50,524 bases of DNA. Source: Vitreoscilla sp. GTDB taxonomy: Bacteria; Pseudomonadota; Gammaproteobacteria; Burkholderiales; Burkholderiaceae_C. The translations under genes and the position numbers were made by a program. The notes beneath the pieces were generated by a model. That model searched no databases and was not told where the DNA came from. It saw nothing but the letters and a program-made list of their open reading frames with translations. Positions within the stretch are counted from its first letter, which is position 1; every line of letters begins with the position of its first letter. Location of the stretch: positions 1-50,524 of the forward strand of contig JADMKA010000193.1 in assembly GCA_018780145.1 (NCBI GenBank). Reading direction: 5' to 3'. Positions 7,377-16,332 of this stretch are shown one piece after another.

Positions 7377-8739
7377 CGCTCCGCTGCGATGCGTCGTGCA
7401 CGGCCTGCGCGTTGATCGCGCAGGTCTGCCTGAAAGGGCCGCTGATGCGCCGGTCCTGGCTGGCGCAGTTCCAGAAGGCCTCTGCAGCCTCGGCCGCCTG
7501 TTGCCACAGCACACGCTCGGCCGGCAGCGGCAGGCGGGGTGTGAAGTTCACATCTGCCAGTTCCACGCCGCGCTGCGGCGCGTACCCCATCGGCAGCATG
7601 TCGTAGACCGGGGCCAGCCGCAGACCGGCACCACCCGGCACGAACGACAGGTTGCCGTCGTGCATGTCGGTGTTGGCGATGAGCTGGCCAAAGTGCCAGA
7701 GGCAGGTGACGGCGTCGCGCGTTCCGGTGTCGATGAGGGCGCGCTCGAGCAGGCGGTTGGCGCCTTCGGCCCAGGAGCGCCCGCCCAGGTCAAACCACGC
7801 GTTGTTGATGGCCGCCCAGGAACAAAGGGCCGAGCGGCCGTGGGCACCGCGCCGGTCGAATCGCACCACCTCCAGGAAGGTGCGGCCACCAGCGCGGTGG
7901 ATGCTGGCCACGGCTGCGCTGAGCCCCGGCAGGCCGGCCACGCTCTGCAAGGCCAGTTGCTCGCAGACCAGGAGATCCGCCCAGCGTTCGGTGCCGGGCG
8001 AACTGTCCGAGCCTGAGAACTTGACGATGACCTGCGTGGGCGCACCGCCCAGCTCGCGAACGGCGGTGAACTTCGGAAACTCGCCGCCCGCGGAGGAGCC
8101 CTGCACGCCCCGCTGCATGGCGAGTTGGGCACGATCTGGATAGGCCTGTGCGAGTTGCGCGTCGGTCACGGCCTGCACCGGGCGCTGGATCTGCGCCAGC
8201 CACAGGCGGTAGGCCGTTTCGCCGACGATGTAGTTGCCGCTCAGATCGGCGCCCAGCAGCGACAGCGCATGCAGGGTGTCGTCGTCGGACCAGGCACGCG
8301 GGTCATCGCTGACCTGCAGCAACGCGGCGTTCTCCCGCGCAAAGGCGCGGCCGAGGAAGCCCTCGGGGCGCAGATCCTGCAGCGGGTAAGGGATGCCGTC
8401 GAACCAGCCGTCCCGCATGTCGGCATCGAGTGGCCACTCCAGGGCCTGGCTGAACTCGAACACACAGCCGTCCGGGTGCGCCAGGTGAAGTTGCCCGGCC
8501 AGCTCTGCGCCGGCATGCACATCCACCCGAAAGACCGGCAGCGGCGCGCTGCTGCCACGCAGCGGCCGGCGCGCTGCGTAACAGGTCCGCCGGGCACGCC
8601 CGGAGGTCAGCACCGCAGCGCCTGCCGCTTTCACGGCGCGCATCAGCGTGGGCCGGCTGACCCCCAGCTCGGCCAGGAGACGGGCAGCCGGCAGCCGGTG
8701 GTGTCTTCTCAAAGCCAGCAGGAGTGCGTCGGGAGACAC
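7357..8739 (-). CDS. yjjJ: HipA-like serine/threonine kinase, YjjJ type
   Basis: A 460-aa HipA-fold protein of the YjjJ subgroup, in which a winged-HTH-like N terminus (about residues 1-60, [20 protein letters not shown]) is fused to the kinase. Kinase marks include SAGGEFPKF (about 233-241), the catalytic loop [11 protein letters not shown] (about 374-384) and the metal-binding YDMLPM (about 399-404). HipA kinases phosphorylate targets such as aminoacyl-tRNA synthetases; YjjJ proteins lack a HipB partner and may regulate themselves through the HTH. No HipB-like gene is adjacent. It starts at GTG 8739 with AAGGAT upstream. Confidence 0.9.
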   Translation of the reverse strand: MSPDALLLALRRHHRLPAARLLAELGVSRPTLMRAVKAAGAAVLTSGRARRTCYAARRPLRGSSAPLPVFRVDVHAGAELAGQLHLAHPDGCVFEFSQALEWPLDADMRDGWFDGIPYPLQDLRPEGFLGRAFARENAALLQVSDDPRAWSDDDTLHALSLLGADLSGNYIVGETAYRLWLAQIQRPVQAVTDAQLAQAYPDRAQLAMQRGVQGSSAGGEFPKFTAVRELGGAPTQVIVKFSGSDSSPGTERWADLLVCEQLALQSVAGLPGLSAAVASIHRAGGRTFLEVVRFDRRGAHGRSALCSWAAINNAWFDLGGRSWAEGANRLLERALIDTGTRDAVTCLWHFGQLIANTDMHDGNLSFVPGGAGLRLAPVYDMLPMGYAPQRGVELADVNFTPRLPLPAERVLWQQAAEAAEAFWNCASQDRRISGPFRQTCAINAQAVHDASQRSVSLPSR

Positions 8740-8742
8740 TGT

Positions 8743-8830
8743 GAAACGATCCTTCTTTGATTTCTGTATATCTATTACCTATGCAATGTACCCAATATCA
8801 CACCGATCTAGAAACGATTCTTGAAACGAT
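8743..8830. promoter_or_regulatory. Three GAAACGAT repeats upstream of yjjJ
   Basis: GAAACGAT occurs at 8743-8750, 8811-8818 and 8823-8830; the last two form a 12-bp-spaced tandem. The tract is AT-rich compared with its surroundings and lies in the yjjJ promoter region, with the first copy overlapping the ribosome-binding site. These are candidate operators, possibly for the HTH of YjjJ itself. Confidence 0.45.
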
Positions 8831-8905
8831 CTATTGATTGCATTGGCCAGATTCGGGTGCGTGGCGCAGCGACAGGTGTCACCACGCGGACATCAGGGTA
8901 TTGTG

Positions 8906-8923
8906 ATTCTGTAATTACAAGAT
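8906..8923. promoter_or_regulatory. Putative GntR (MatR-like) operator
   Basis: ATTCTGTAATTACAAGAT is an 18-bp imperfect palindrome (7 of 9 pairs) with a perfect TGTAATTACA core. It ends 12 bp before the GntR gene. The TTGTA/TACAA half-sites resemble operators known for FadR-subfamily regulators of malonate genes, so autoregulation of the operon is likely. Confidence 0.55.
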
Positions 8924-8935
8924 TACGATAGCGCC

Positions 8936-9670
8936 ATGAGCAGCCTACCGCCCTCGTTCGACGACAGCCCCGTGCGCGGCATCTCGCTGCACGACAACGT
9001 GGCGGCGCGGCTGCGGGCGATGGTCTTCGAGCGCCACCTGGCGCCGGGCGAATGGATCGACGAGAAGGCCCTGGCACTGCAATGGCAGATCAGCCGCACC
9101 CCCCTGCGCGAGGCCCTGAAGGTGCTGGCCGCCGAGGGCCTGGTGGAGCTGGTGCCACAGCGCGGCTGCCGGGTGGTGGAGCTCAGCGACGACGATGCCG
9201 ACCAACTGTTCCCGGTGATGGCCTTGCTGGAGGGCCGCTGCGCCTTCGAGGCCACGCGCAACGCCACGCCGGCCGACCGCGCCGAGCTGCAGCGCTGGCA
9301 CGACGAACTGGAGCGCTTCGCCGCCGCGCAGGACCGCGACGGCTACTACCGCGCCAACCACGGCTTCCACACCCTCGTGCAGCGCCTGGCGCGCAACCGC
9401 TGGCTGGACCGCGCCACTGGCGATTTGCGCCAGTTCCTGCGCCTGATGCGCGGGCGGCAGTTGAAGATGCCCGGGCGCATCGACGCGTCGATCAACGAAC
9501 ACCGCGTGCTGATCGCCGCCATGCTGGGTGGCGACGCCGCCCGCGCCGAGCGCAGCATGCACGACCACCTGATGGCCCAGCTGGCCGCGCTGAAAGCGCT
9601 GCGGGCCGTCGAGCGCGACGCCGCCCCGCACAACGACCCCCACGGAGGACTGGAACATGCTCAGCCCTGA
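8936..9670 (+). CDS. GntR-family (FadR subgroup) regulator of malonate genes
   Basis: A 244-aa repressor-type regulator. The N-terminal winged HTH (about residues 20-85) shows KALALQWQISRTPLREALKV followed by GLVELVPQRGCRVVEL. The C-terminal all-helical FCD ligand domain (about 90-225) carries the metal-binding His/Asp pattern around ANHGFHTLV, NEHRVLIAAM and HDHLMAQ. Being the first gene of a malonate operon, it most likely senses malonate or malonyl-CoA, as MatR and MdcY do. Its 3' end overlaps the malonyl-CoA decarboxylase start by 14 bp. Confidence 0.88.
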   Translation: MSSLPPSFDDSPVRGISLHDNVAARLRAMVFERHLAPGEWIDEKALALQWQISRTPLREALKVLAAEGLVELVPQRGCRVVELSDDDADQLFPVMALLEGRCAFEATRNATPADRAELQRWHDELERFAAAQDRDGYYRANHGFHTLVQRLARNRWLDRATGDLRQFLRLMRGRQLKMPGRIDASINEHRVLIAAMLGGDAARAERSMHDHLMAQLAALKALRAVERDAAPHNDPHGGLEHAQP

Positions 9671-10997
9671 CCTGCGCCAGATGGCGCGCCGCCTGCGGCC
9701 GGACGGCCCGCTGCGCCAGCTCATCGCCGACTGCAAGCACCTGCTGTCGCAGCGCGGCGAGGCCAGCAGCACGCAGATCGCCAAGGGCATCGTCGACCAG
9801 CTCGGCGACATGCTGGCCGGAGCCGCCCGCAAGGACAGCGCCCAGGCCGGGTTGCTGGAGCGCTTCTTCGACCACCTGGCGAGCGATTTCAGCCCCGAGC
9901 CCACCGCCGTGCTGGCCAGTGCCCAGGCCTACGCGGCGAAGCCGGATGCGGCCCACCTGATCACCCTGCTGGAACGCACCGAGCCACCGCGCCAGGAGCT
10001 GTTCCGCCGCATCAACCGGGCGCCGGGCGGCACCTCGGCGCTGATCCGCCTGCGCCGCGCGCTGCTGGAGCGGCTGCCGCGCCAGCCCGCCTGGCGCGCG
10101 CTGGAGGCGGATCTGCTGCACCTGCTGTCGAGCTGGTTCAACCCTGGCTTCCTGGAGATGCGGCAGGTCAGCTGGCGTTCGCCGGCGGTGCTGCTGGAGC
10201 AGATCATCCGCCACGAGGCGGTGCACGAGATCGACGGCTGGGACGACCTGCGCCGCCGGCTGCTGCCCGACCGCCGCTGCTTTGCCTTCTTCCACCCGCA
10301 GCTGCCGGAGGAGCCGCTGATCTTTGTCGAGGTGGCGCTGTTGCCCGAGATGGCCGGCGCGATCGCCCCGCTGATCGACAAGAAGCAGCAGCCGCTCTCG
10401 CCCGACCAGTTCAAGGTGGCCGTGTTCTACAGCATCAGCAACTGCCAGCCGGGGCTGCGCGGCGTCTCGCTGGGCAACTTCCTGATCAAGCGCGTGGCCG
10501 ACGAGCTGAAGGCCGAGCTGCCGCAGCTCAAGACCTTCTGCACCTTGTCTCCCATCCCCGGCTTCCTGCCGTGGTTGCTGCAGGCGGCGGACTTTGCCAC
10601 GATGCCCGGCGTCAAGGCGACGTTGGCCGAGGAGATGGGCCAAGCCCGCCAACTGCTGGCCAGCGCCTGCGGCGGCGAGCTCGCTGCGCTGTCGCAAAAG
10701 GCCACCCACGACAAGCTGAGCAAGCCGGCGCAGCAGGCCCTGCTGAGGCTCGCCGCGCTGTACCTGGTGCATCACTCCCCGCAGCCCAGCGGGGACCCGG
10801 TGGCCCGCTTCCACCTGGACAACGGCGCCCGCCTGGAACGCCTGAACCCACAGGGCAACCTCTCGCCCAAGGGCCTGAAGCAATCGGCGGGACTCATGGT
10901 CAACTACCTCTATGACCTGGCCCGCATCGACACCCACCACGACCGGTTCGTGCATGGCTCGGTGGCCCATGCCCGCGCCATCGGCACCCTGCTGTAG
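9657..10997 (+). CDS. matA: Malonyl-CoA decarboxylase
   Basis: A 446-aa enzyme converting malonyl-CoA to acetyl-CoA and CO2. The helical N-terminal domain (about residues 1-165) is followed by the GNAT-like catalytic domain. The expected active-site regions are FCTLSPIPGFLPWL (Ser at about 297) and ARFHLDNGARLERLN (His at about 384), which match the Ser/His pair known for the family. CFAFFHPQLPEEPLIFVEV is the conserved core strand. GGAGG precedes the ATG at 9657. With matB downstream it forms the malonate-to-acetyl-CoA route. Confidence 0.95.
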   Translation: MLSPDLRQMARRLRPDGPLRQLIADCKHLLSQRGEASSTQIAKGIVDQLGDMLAGAARKDSAQAGLLERFFDHLASDFSPEPTAVLASAQAYAAKPDAAHLITLLERTEPPRQELFRRINRAPGGTSALIRLRRALLERLPRQPAWRALEADLLHLLSSWFNPGFLEMRQVSWRSPAVLLEQIIRHEAVHEIDGWDDLRRRLLPDRRCFAFFHPQLPEEPLIFVEVALLPEMAGAIAPLIDKKQQPLSPDQFKVAVFYSISNCQPGLRGVSLGNFLIKRVADELKAELPQLKTFCTLSPIPGFLPWLLQAADFATMPGVKATLAEEMGQARQLLASACGGELAALSQKATHDKLSKPAQQALLRLAALYLVHHSPQPSGDPVARFHLDNGARLERLNPQGNLSPKGLKQSAGLMVNYLYDLARIDTHHDRFVHGSVAHARAIGTLL

Positions 10998-11030
10998 CCC
11001 ACCCCACAACACCGACGGAGACACACCGAC

Positions 11031-12011
11031 ATGAGCCTGTTCACCACGCGCCGCATCGCGCTCGCCACCTTGGCCGCATTGGCTTCACCGCTCGCCTGGT
11101 CGCAAGCCGCCGGCTGGCCGAGCAAGCCGGTCACCATCGTCGTGCCCTTCCCGGCCGGCGGCGGCACTGACGCCTTCGCCAGGCCGCTGTTCGCCGTGAT
11201 GAGCAAGCAGACCGGCAAGCAGTTCCTGATCGACAACAAGGGCGGCGCCGGCGGCACGGTGGGTGCCAGCGTGGCCGCCAAGGCCGCGCCGGACGGCTAC
11301 ACCTTCTTCATGGGCGCCGTGCACCACGCGATCGCCCCGTCGATGTACCCCAAGCTGGATTACCACCTGGACACCGATTTCGTGCCGGTGGGCCTGATCT
11401 CCAGCGTGCCGCAGGTGATCGTGGTCAACCCGCAGCGCGTGCCGGTGACGGATCTCAAGGGCCTGCTCGACTACGCCCGCGCGCATCCCGGCAAGCTCAA
11501 CTACGGCTCGGCCGGCAACGGCACCTCGCACCACCTGGCGGGCGAGCTGTTCAAGCTGCAGACCAAGACCTTCATCACCCACATCCCCTACCGCGGCGCC
11601 GGGCCGGCCCTGCAGGATCTGGTCGCCGGCCAGGTCGACCTGATGTTCGACGGCCTGGGGTCCTCGGCCGTGCACATCAAGAACGGCCGCATCAGGGCGC
11701 TGGCGGTGGCATCCGACAAGCGGGCCCCCGGCTTCCCGGACCTGCCCACCTCGATCGAAGGCGGCGTGCCCACCTACCAGGTGGCCACCTGGTACGGCCT
11801 GTGGGCGCCCAAGGGCACGCCCAAGGAGCTGATCGCGGCGATGCAGGCCGAGATGAAGAAGGCCTACGCCACCGACGAAGTCAAGTCGGCCTGGAACGGC
11901 CTGGGCACCAACGTGCCGGCCGTCTGGGGCGACGACTTCGGCAAGTTCGTCGCCAGCGAGACCAAGCGCTGGGCGGAGGTGGTGAAGTCCTCCGGGGCCA
12001 AGCTGGACTGA
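11031..12011 (+). CDS. Bug-family (TctC-like) periplasmic solute-binding receptor
   Basis: A 326-aa periplasmic receptor. The signal peptide ends near LAWSQA, followed by the typical WPSKPVTIVVPFPAGGGTDA that forms the ligand loop. NYGSAGNGTSHHLAGELFK and HIPYRGAGPALQDLVAGQVD are the two other family signatures. Bug proteins bind carboxylates for tripartite tricarboxylate transporters, but no TctA/TctB membrane genes are near; orphan receptors of this kind are abundant in Burkholderiales. Placement inside the malonate operon suggests malonate as ligand (inference). Confidence 0.92.
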   Translation: MSLFTTRRIALATLAALASPLAWSQAAGWPSKPVTIVVPFPAGGGTDAFARPLFAVMSKQTGKQFLIDNKGGAGGTVGASVAAKAAPDGYTFFMGAVHHAIAPSMYPKLDYHLDTDFVPVGLISSVPQVIVVNPQRVPVTDLKGLLDYARAHPGKLNYGSAGNGTSHHLAGELFKLQTKTFITHIPYRGAGPALQDLVAGQVDLMFDGLGSSAVHIKNGRIRALAVASDKRAPGFPDLPTSIEGGVPTYQVATWYGLWAPKGTPKELIAAMQAEMKKAYATDEVKSAWNGLGTNVPAVWGDDFGKFVASETKRWAEVVKSSGAKLD

Positions 12012-12019
12012 GCCGCACC

Positions 12020-12835
12020 GTGGCAGGCCATGTGCAGCTGCTGGACGCCGACGCCCACGGTGTCGCGCGGCTGGTCTTTTCGCATCCCGGCAAGCTCAAT
12101 GCGCTGAGCGTGCAGATGTGGCGCGATCTGCGCACCATCGCCGAGGCGCTCAACGCACTGCCGCCCGGCGACGGCCCGCGGGTCATCGTCGTGCAGGGCG
12201 AGGGTGGCAGCTTCGTGGCCGGTGGCGACATCGAGGAGTTCCCGGATTTCCGCTTCGACGCCGACACACTGGCCCACTTCCACGAGGAGATCGTCGCCCC
12301 CGCGCTGCAGGCGCTGCTGGACTGCGAGCGCCCGCTGGTCGCGCAGATCGAAGGCGCCTGCGTCGGCGGCGGGCTGGAGATCGCGGCCTGCTGCGACATC
12401 CGCCTGTGCGGTGAATCCAGCCGCTTCGGCGTGCCGATCGCCAAGCTGGGCTTCCCGATGGCGCCGCGCGAGATTGAGATCGTCGCGCGGGTGATCGGCG
12501 AGACCACGCTGCGCGAGTTGCTGCTGGAGGCGCGGGTGCTGGGTGCCGAGGAGGCCCGGGCGCGCGGCCTGGTCACCCGCGTCGTGGCGGACGACCAGGT
12601 GGCCGCCGAGGCCGCCCGCAGCGCCCGCCAGATGGCCGCGCTGTCGCCGCAGGCCCTGCGGCTGAACAAGCGCGCGCTGCGGCAGTTCGGCCGCGCCGAA
12701 GGCAGCAGCCGTGACCAGCGCGAACCGCACTACGCCTACGCACCGTCGGCCGAACACCGCGAGGGCCTGGCCGCCTTCAACGAGAAGCGGCCGGCCCGCT
12801 TCACTTCATCACCCCCTGACCAAGACGACCGATGA
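12020..12835 (+). CDS. Enoyl-CoA hydratase/isomerase family protein
   Basis: A 271-aa crotonase-fold protein. Oxyanion-hole segments are SFVAGGDIEEF (about residues 68-78) and EGACVGGGLEIAACCDIRL (about 111-129). Hydratase catalytic Glu positions cannot be assigned with certainty, so the exact reaction (hydration, isomerisation or thioester hydrolysis) is open. It starts at GTG 12020, 8 bp after the Bug gene, and overlaps matB by ATGA. A crotonase is not a standard part of malonate operons, so it may act on a related dicarboxyl-CoA. Confidence 0.88.
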   Translation: MAGHVQLLDADAHGVARLVFSHPGKLNALSVQMWRDLRTIAEALNALPPGDGPRVIVVQGEGGSFVAGGDIEEFPDFRFDADTLAHFHEEIVAPALQALLDCERPLVAQIEGACVGGGLEIAACCDIRLCGESSRFGVPIAKLGFPMAPREIEIVARVIGETTLRELLLEARVLGAEEARARGLVTRVVADDQVAAEAARSARQMAALSPQALRLNKRALRQFGRAEGSSRDQREPHYAYAPSAEHREGLAAFNEKRPARFTSSPPDQDDR

Positions 12836-14370
12836 ACGCCAACCTCTTCAGCGCCTTGCGCGCCGCCTTCCCGGCTGATCTGGACAGCCTGGCGATCCAG
12901 CCGGCGGACGGCCCGGACACCCGGCGCTTCTACACCTGGCGCGACCTGGACCACGCCAGCGCGCGCATCGCCAACCTGTTGGATTCGCTGGATCTGCCGC
13001 CCGCCAGCCGGGTGGCGGTGCAGGTGGAAAAAAGCGTCGAGGCGCTGCTGCTGTACCTGGGCGTGTTGCGCGCCGGCCATGTGTTCCTGCCACTCAACAC
13101 CGCCTACCAGGCGGCCGAGATCGACTACTTCATCGGCAACGCCGAGCCGGCGGTGGTGGTGTGCTCGGGCAAGAACTTCACCTGGATCAGCCGCCTGGCC
13201 TTCCAAAAGGGCACGGCCCATGTGTTCACGCTGAACGAGGACCGCACCGGCACGCTGCTGGACCGTGCCGCCGTCCATGCCGACACGCACACGCCGGCCG
13301 TGAAGAAGGCCGACGACCTGGCCGCCATCCTCTACACCAGCGGCACTACCGGGCGCAGCAAGGGCGCGATGCTGACGCACGGCAACCTGCTGTCGAACGC
13401 ACAGACGCTGAAGGGCTACTGGGGCTGGAAGAAGGGCGACGTGCTGATCCACGCGTTGCCGATCTTCCACGTGCACGGCCTGTTCGTCGCCTCGCACGGC
13501 GCGCTGCTGAACGGCAGCGCGATGATCTGGCTGTCGAGGTTCGACCCCAAGGCGGTGCTGGCCCACCTGCCCCAGGCCACGGTGTTCATGGGCGTGCCCA
13601 CCTTGTACGTGCGCCTGCTCGCCGAACCCGGGCTGACCCGGGAGGCCTGCCGGAACATGCGCCTGTTCGTCGCCGGCTCGGCACCGCTGCTGATGGAGAC
13701 CTTCAACGAGTGGCAGCAGCGCACCGGCCACACCATCCTCGAGCGCTACGGCATGAGCGAGACGGTGATGCTGACCTCCAACCCCTACCACGCGAAGGAC
13801 GGCGAACGGCGCGGCGGCACCGTCGGCTTCCCGCTGCCCGGCATTGGTGTGCGGGTGCGTGACGACAAGGGCCAGGCGCTGCCGGCCGGCGAGATCGGCG
13901 GCATCGAGGTGAAGGGGCCCAACGTCTTCGCGGGCTACTGGCGCATGCCGGAGAAGACCAAGGAAGAGTTCACCGCCGACGGTTGGTTCAAGACCGGCGA
14001 CGTGGGCAAGATCGACAGCACCGGCTATGTCACGATCGTCGGCCGCAGCAAGGACCTGATCATCACCGGCGGCTACAACGTCTACCCGGCCGAGATCGAG
14101 GGCTACCTGAACGACATGCCCGGCGTGGCCGAGAGCGCGGTGATCGGCGCGCCACACCCGGATTTCGGCGAGGGTGTGCTGGCCGTGGTGGTGCCCAAGC
14201 CGGGCGCCGCGCTGGACGGCGCGGCGCTTGTGGCCGCACTCAAGACACAGATCGCCGCCTTCAAGGTGCCCAAGCAGGTCTTCGTGGTGGCGGATCTTCC
14301 GCGCAACACCATGGGCAAGGTGCAGAAGAACCTGCTGCGCGAACAGCACAAGGCGCACTTCGGGGCGTGA
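12832..14370 (+). CDS. matB: Malonyl-CoA synthetase (acyl-CoA synthetase family)
   Basis: A 512-aa adenylate-forming enzyme: malonate + CoA + ATP gives malonyl-CoA. The AMP-binding P-loop is ILYTSGTTGRSKGAM (about residues 164-178), the A5 region is ERYGMSETVM, the hinge is GRSKDLIITGGYNVYPAEIE (from about 403) and the A10 lysine is in NTMGKVQKN (about 492-500). Length and context (decarboxylase and GntR in the same operon) support malonate over other short acids. It is translationally coupled to the upstream crotonase. Confidence 0.93.
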   Translation: MNANLFSALRAAFPADLDSLAIQPADGPDTRRFYTWRDLDHASARIANLLDSLDLPPASRVAVQVEKSVEALLLYLGVLRAGHVFLPLNTAYQAAEIDYFIGNAEPAVVVCSGKNFTWISRLAFQKGTAHVFTLNEDRTGTLLDRAAVHADTHTPAVKKADDLAAILYTSGTTGRSKGAMLTHGNLLSNAQTLKGYWGWKKGDVLIHALPIFHVHGLFVASHGALLNGSAMIWLSRFDPKAVLAHLPQATVFMGVPTLYVRLLAEPGLTREACRNMRLFVAGSAPLLMETFNEWQQRTGHTILERYGMSETVMLTSNPYHAKDGERRGGTVGFPLPGIGVRVRDDKGQALPAGEIGGIEVKGPNVFAGYWRMPEKTKEEFTADGWFKTGDVGKIDSTGYVTIVGRSKDLIITGGYNVYPAEIEGYLNDMPGVAESAVIGAPHPDFGEGVLAVVVPKPGAALDGAALVAALKTQIAAFKVPKQVFVVADLPRNTMGKVQKNLLREQHKAHFGA

Positions 14371-14510
14371 CACTCGTTGACGATTGACACCCCCTAGAAC
14401 CCAGGGTGGTGCCAGGCAGAAGCCGGACCGGGTCGCACAATCGGCGACCGGGCCCGGCCGCGCGCACAACGCACGGGCAAGCCCTCCACGACACCCAGAG
14501 GAGACCCCCT

Positions 14511-16283
14511 GTGAAGCGTACCCCCCTTGCCGCCGCCCTGGCCGCCTGCCTGATCGGCGCCGGCACCCTGATTTCCGGCCCTGCCTTCGCCGACGACGCC
14601 ACCGAGATGGACAGCCTGCTGGCCCAGCAGCAGCAGCGCACCGACAACTTCTACCGGGCCTACTTTCCGGATGCCGCCACCGGCCGCAAGGCGGCGGTGA
14701 GCTTCCACGCCCAGATCCTCGAATCGAACTGGAAGGCCGGCTACCTGGTGATGCAGCTCGACACCGACGACGTGGCCAAGCTGAAGGCCTTCAAGTTCCG
14801 CGTCGTGAAGGACACCGCCTTCACCCAGCGCTACCAGGACATGCTGGCCAAGCTGCGCCGGGCCGGCGCACCCAACCTGTTCGGGGCCTCGGGCGCCCGC
14901 CTGGCGGCCCAGGCCGACGAGGGCGGCGAGTCGATCCCGAACTTCCCGTGCTACCAGACCGTGGAAGAGACGTTCGCGGCGGCGCAGGGCTTCACCACCA
15001 CCTACCCGAAGCTGGCCACCTGGACGCCGGTCGGCGAAAGCTGGCAGAAGACCCAGGGCCTGGGCGGCTACGACATCGGCGTGCTCAAGCTGACCAACGG
15101 CACCACCACCGGGCCGGACGGCGCGGCCAAGCCCAAGCTGTTCGTCAACTCGGCCATCCACGCCCGCGAGTACGCCACGGCACCGCTGATGCTGGCCTTC
15201 GCCACGCAGCTGCTCACCGGCTACGGCAAGGATGCGGACGCCACCTGGATCCTGGACCACCACGAAGTGCACCTGCTGCTGCACACCAACCCGGACGGCC
15301 GCAAGAAGGCCGAGGGGGGCCTGCTGTGGCGCAAGAACACCAACCAGGCCTACTGCGGCGCCAACAGCAACGACCGCGGCGCCGACCTGAACCGCAACTT
15401 CACCTACAGCTGGAACAAGACCAACGGCCAGGGCTCCAGCGGCAACCCCTGTGCGGAAACCTACCGGGGTTCGTCGGCGGCGTCCGAGCCGGAGACCCAG
15501 ACGATCGAGGGCTACGTGCGCAACCTCTGGCCGGACCGCCGCGGCCCGAACCAGAACGACGCCGCGCCGGCCGACACCAGCGGCATCCACCTGGACATCC
15601 ACAGCTACAGCCAGCTGGTGCTGTGGCCCTGGGGCTTCACCTCCCAGACGGCCCCCAACGGCACCGCCCTGCAGACCCTGGGCCGCAAGTTCGCGTACTT
15701 CAATGGCTACACGCCGCAGCAGTCGATCGGGCTGTACGCCACCGACGGCACCTCGGACAGCGTGAGCTACGGGGAGCTGGGCGTGGCCGCCTACACCTTC
15801 GAGCTCGGCACCTCGTTCTTCCAGAGCTGCACCAGCTACGAAAGCACCATCAAGCCGAAGAACCTGCCGGCCCTGCTGTACGCGGCCAAGGTGGTGCGCA
15901 CGCCTTACCTGACACCGGCCGGCCCGGACGTGTCGGCGCTGAAGCTGAGCAACAAGGCGGCCAAGAGGGGCGTGACCGCCGGCACGCCGGTGACGCTGAC
16001 GGCCACGGTGATCGACACCCAGTACAACAACAGCAACGGCACCGAGCCGACGCAGAACGTCGCCGCGGCCGAGGTCTACATCGACATTCCGCCATGGATG
16101 CCGGGGGCCACCGCGCTGCCGCTGTCGGCCACCGACGGCGCGTTCAACGCCAAGACGGAGGGCGTCACCACCGTGCTGTCGACCACCGGCCTGTCCAAGG
16201 GCAAGCACATGGTGTTCGTGCGCGGCAAGGATGCGGCCAACAACTTCGGGCCGATCAGCGCCTCGTTCCTCAAGATCCTCTGA
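14511..16283 (+). CDS. Secreted M14-family zinc carboxypeptidase
   Basis: A 590-aa exported metallopeptidase. Signal peptide: KRTPLAAALAACLIGAGTL to PAFA. The peptidase domain (about residues 150-460) has zinc ligands in INSAIHAREYATAP-type HxxE, substrate-binding DLNRNF, the third ligand in LDIHSYSQLVLWPWG, and the catalytic Glu in YTFELGTSFF. A C-terminal beta domain (about 480-590, AGTPVTLTATVID and SKGKHMVFVRGKD) looks Ig-like and may bind a surface or polymer. It starts at GTG 14511 after AGAGGAG. The type II secretion genes next door could export it (inference). Confidence 0.92.
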   Translation: MKRTPLAAALAACLIGAGTLISGPAFADDATEMDSLLAQQQQRTDNFYRAYFPDAATGRKAAVSFHAQILESNWKAGYLVMQLDTDDVAKLKAFKFRVVKDTAFTQRYQDMLAKLRRAGAPNLFGASGARLAAQADEGGESIPNFPCYQTVEETFAAAQGFTTTYPKLATWTPVGESWQKTQGLGGYDIGVLKLTNGTTTGPDGAAKPKLFVNSAIHAREYATAPLMLAFATQLLTGYGKDADATWILDHHEVHLLLHTNPDGRKKAEGGLLWRKNTNQAYCGANSNDRGADLNRNFTYSWNKTNGQGSSGNPCAETYRGSSAASEPETQTIEGYVRNLWPDRRGPNQNDAAPADTSGIHLDIHSYSQLVLWPWGFTSQTAPNGTALQTLGRKFAYFNGYTPQQSIGLYATDGTSDSVSYGELGVAAYTFELGTSFFQSCTSYESTIKPKNLPALLYAAKVVRTPYLTPAGPDVSALKLSNKAAKRGVTAGTPVTLTATVIDTQYNNSNGTEPTQNVAAAEVYIDIPPWMPGATALPLSATDGAFNAKTEGVTTVLSTTGLSKGKHMVFVRGKDAANNFGPISASFLKIL

Positions 16284-16332
16284 CCGACAACCCCACCGCC
16301 TGCATGACAATCGGCCCACGAGGAGGGCCGAC

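Noticed and set aside
7357-8935. HipBA toxin-antitoxin pair
   Set aside because: No HipB-like gene is adjacent; the kinase is the YjjJ type with a built-in HTH.
14374-14420. TTGACGATTGACA stretch as promoter of the carboxypeptidase gene
   Set aside because: Two possible -35 boxes exist but no convincing -10; position alone is not enough to annotate it.
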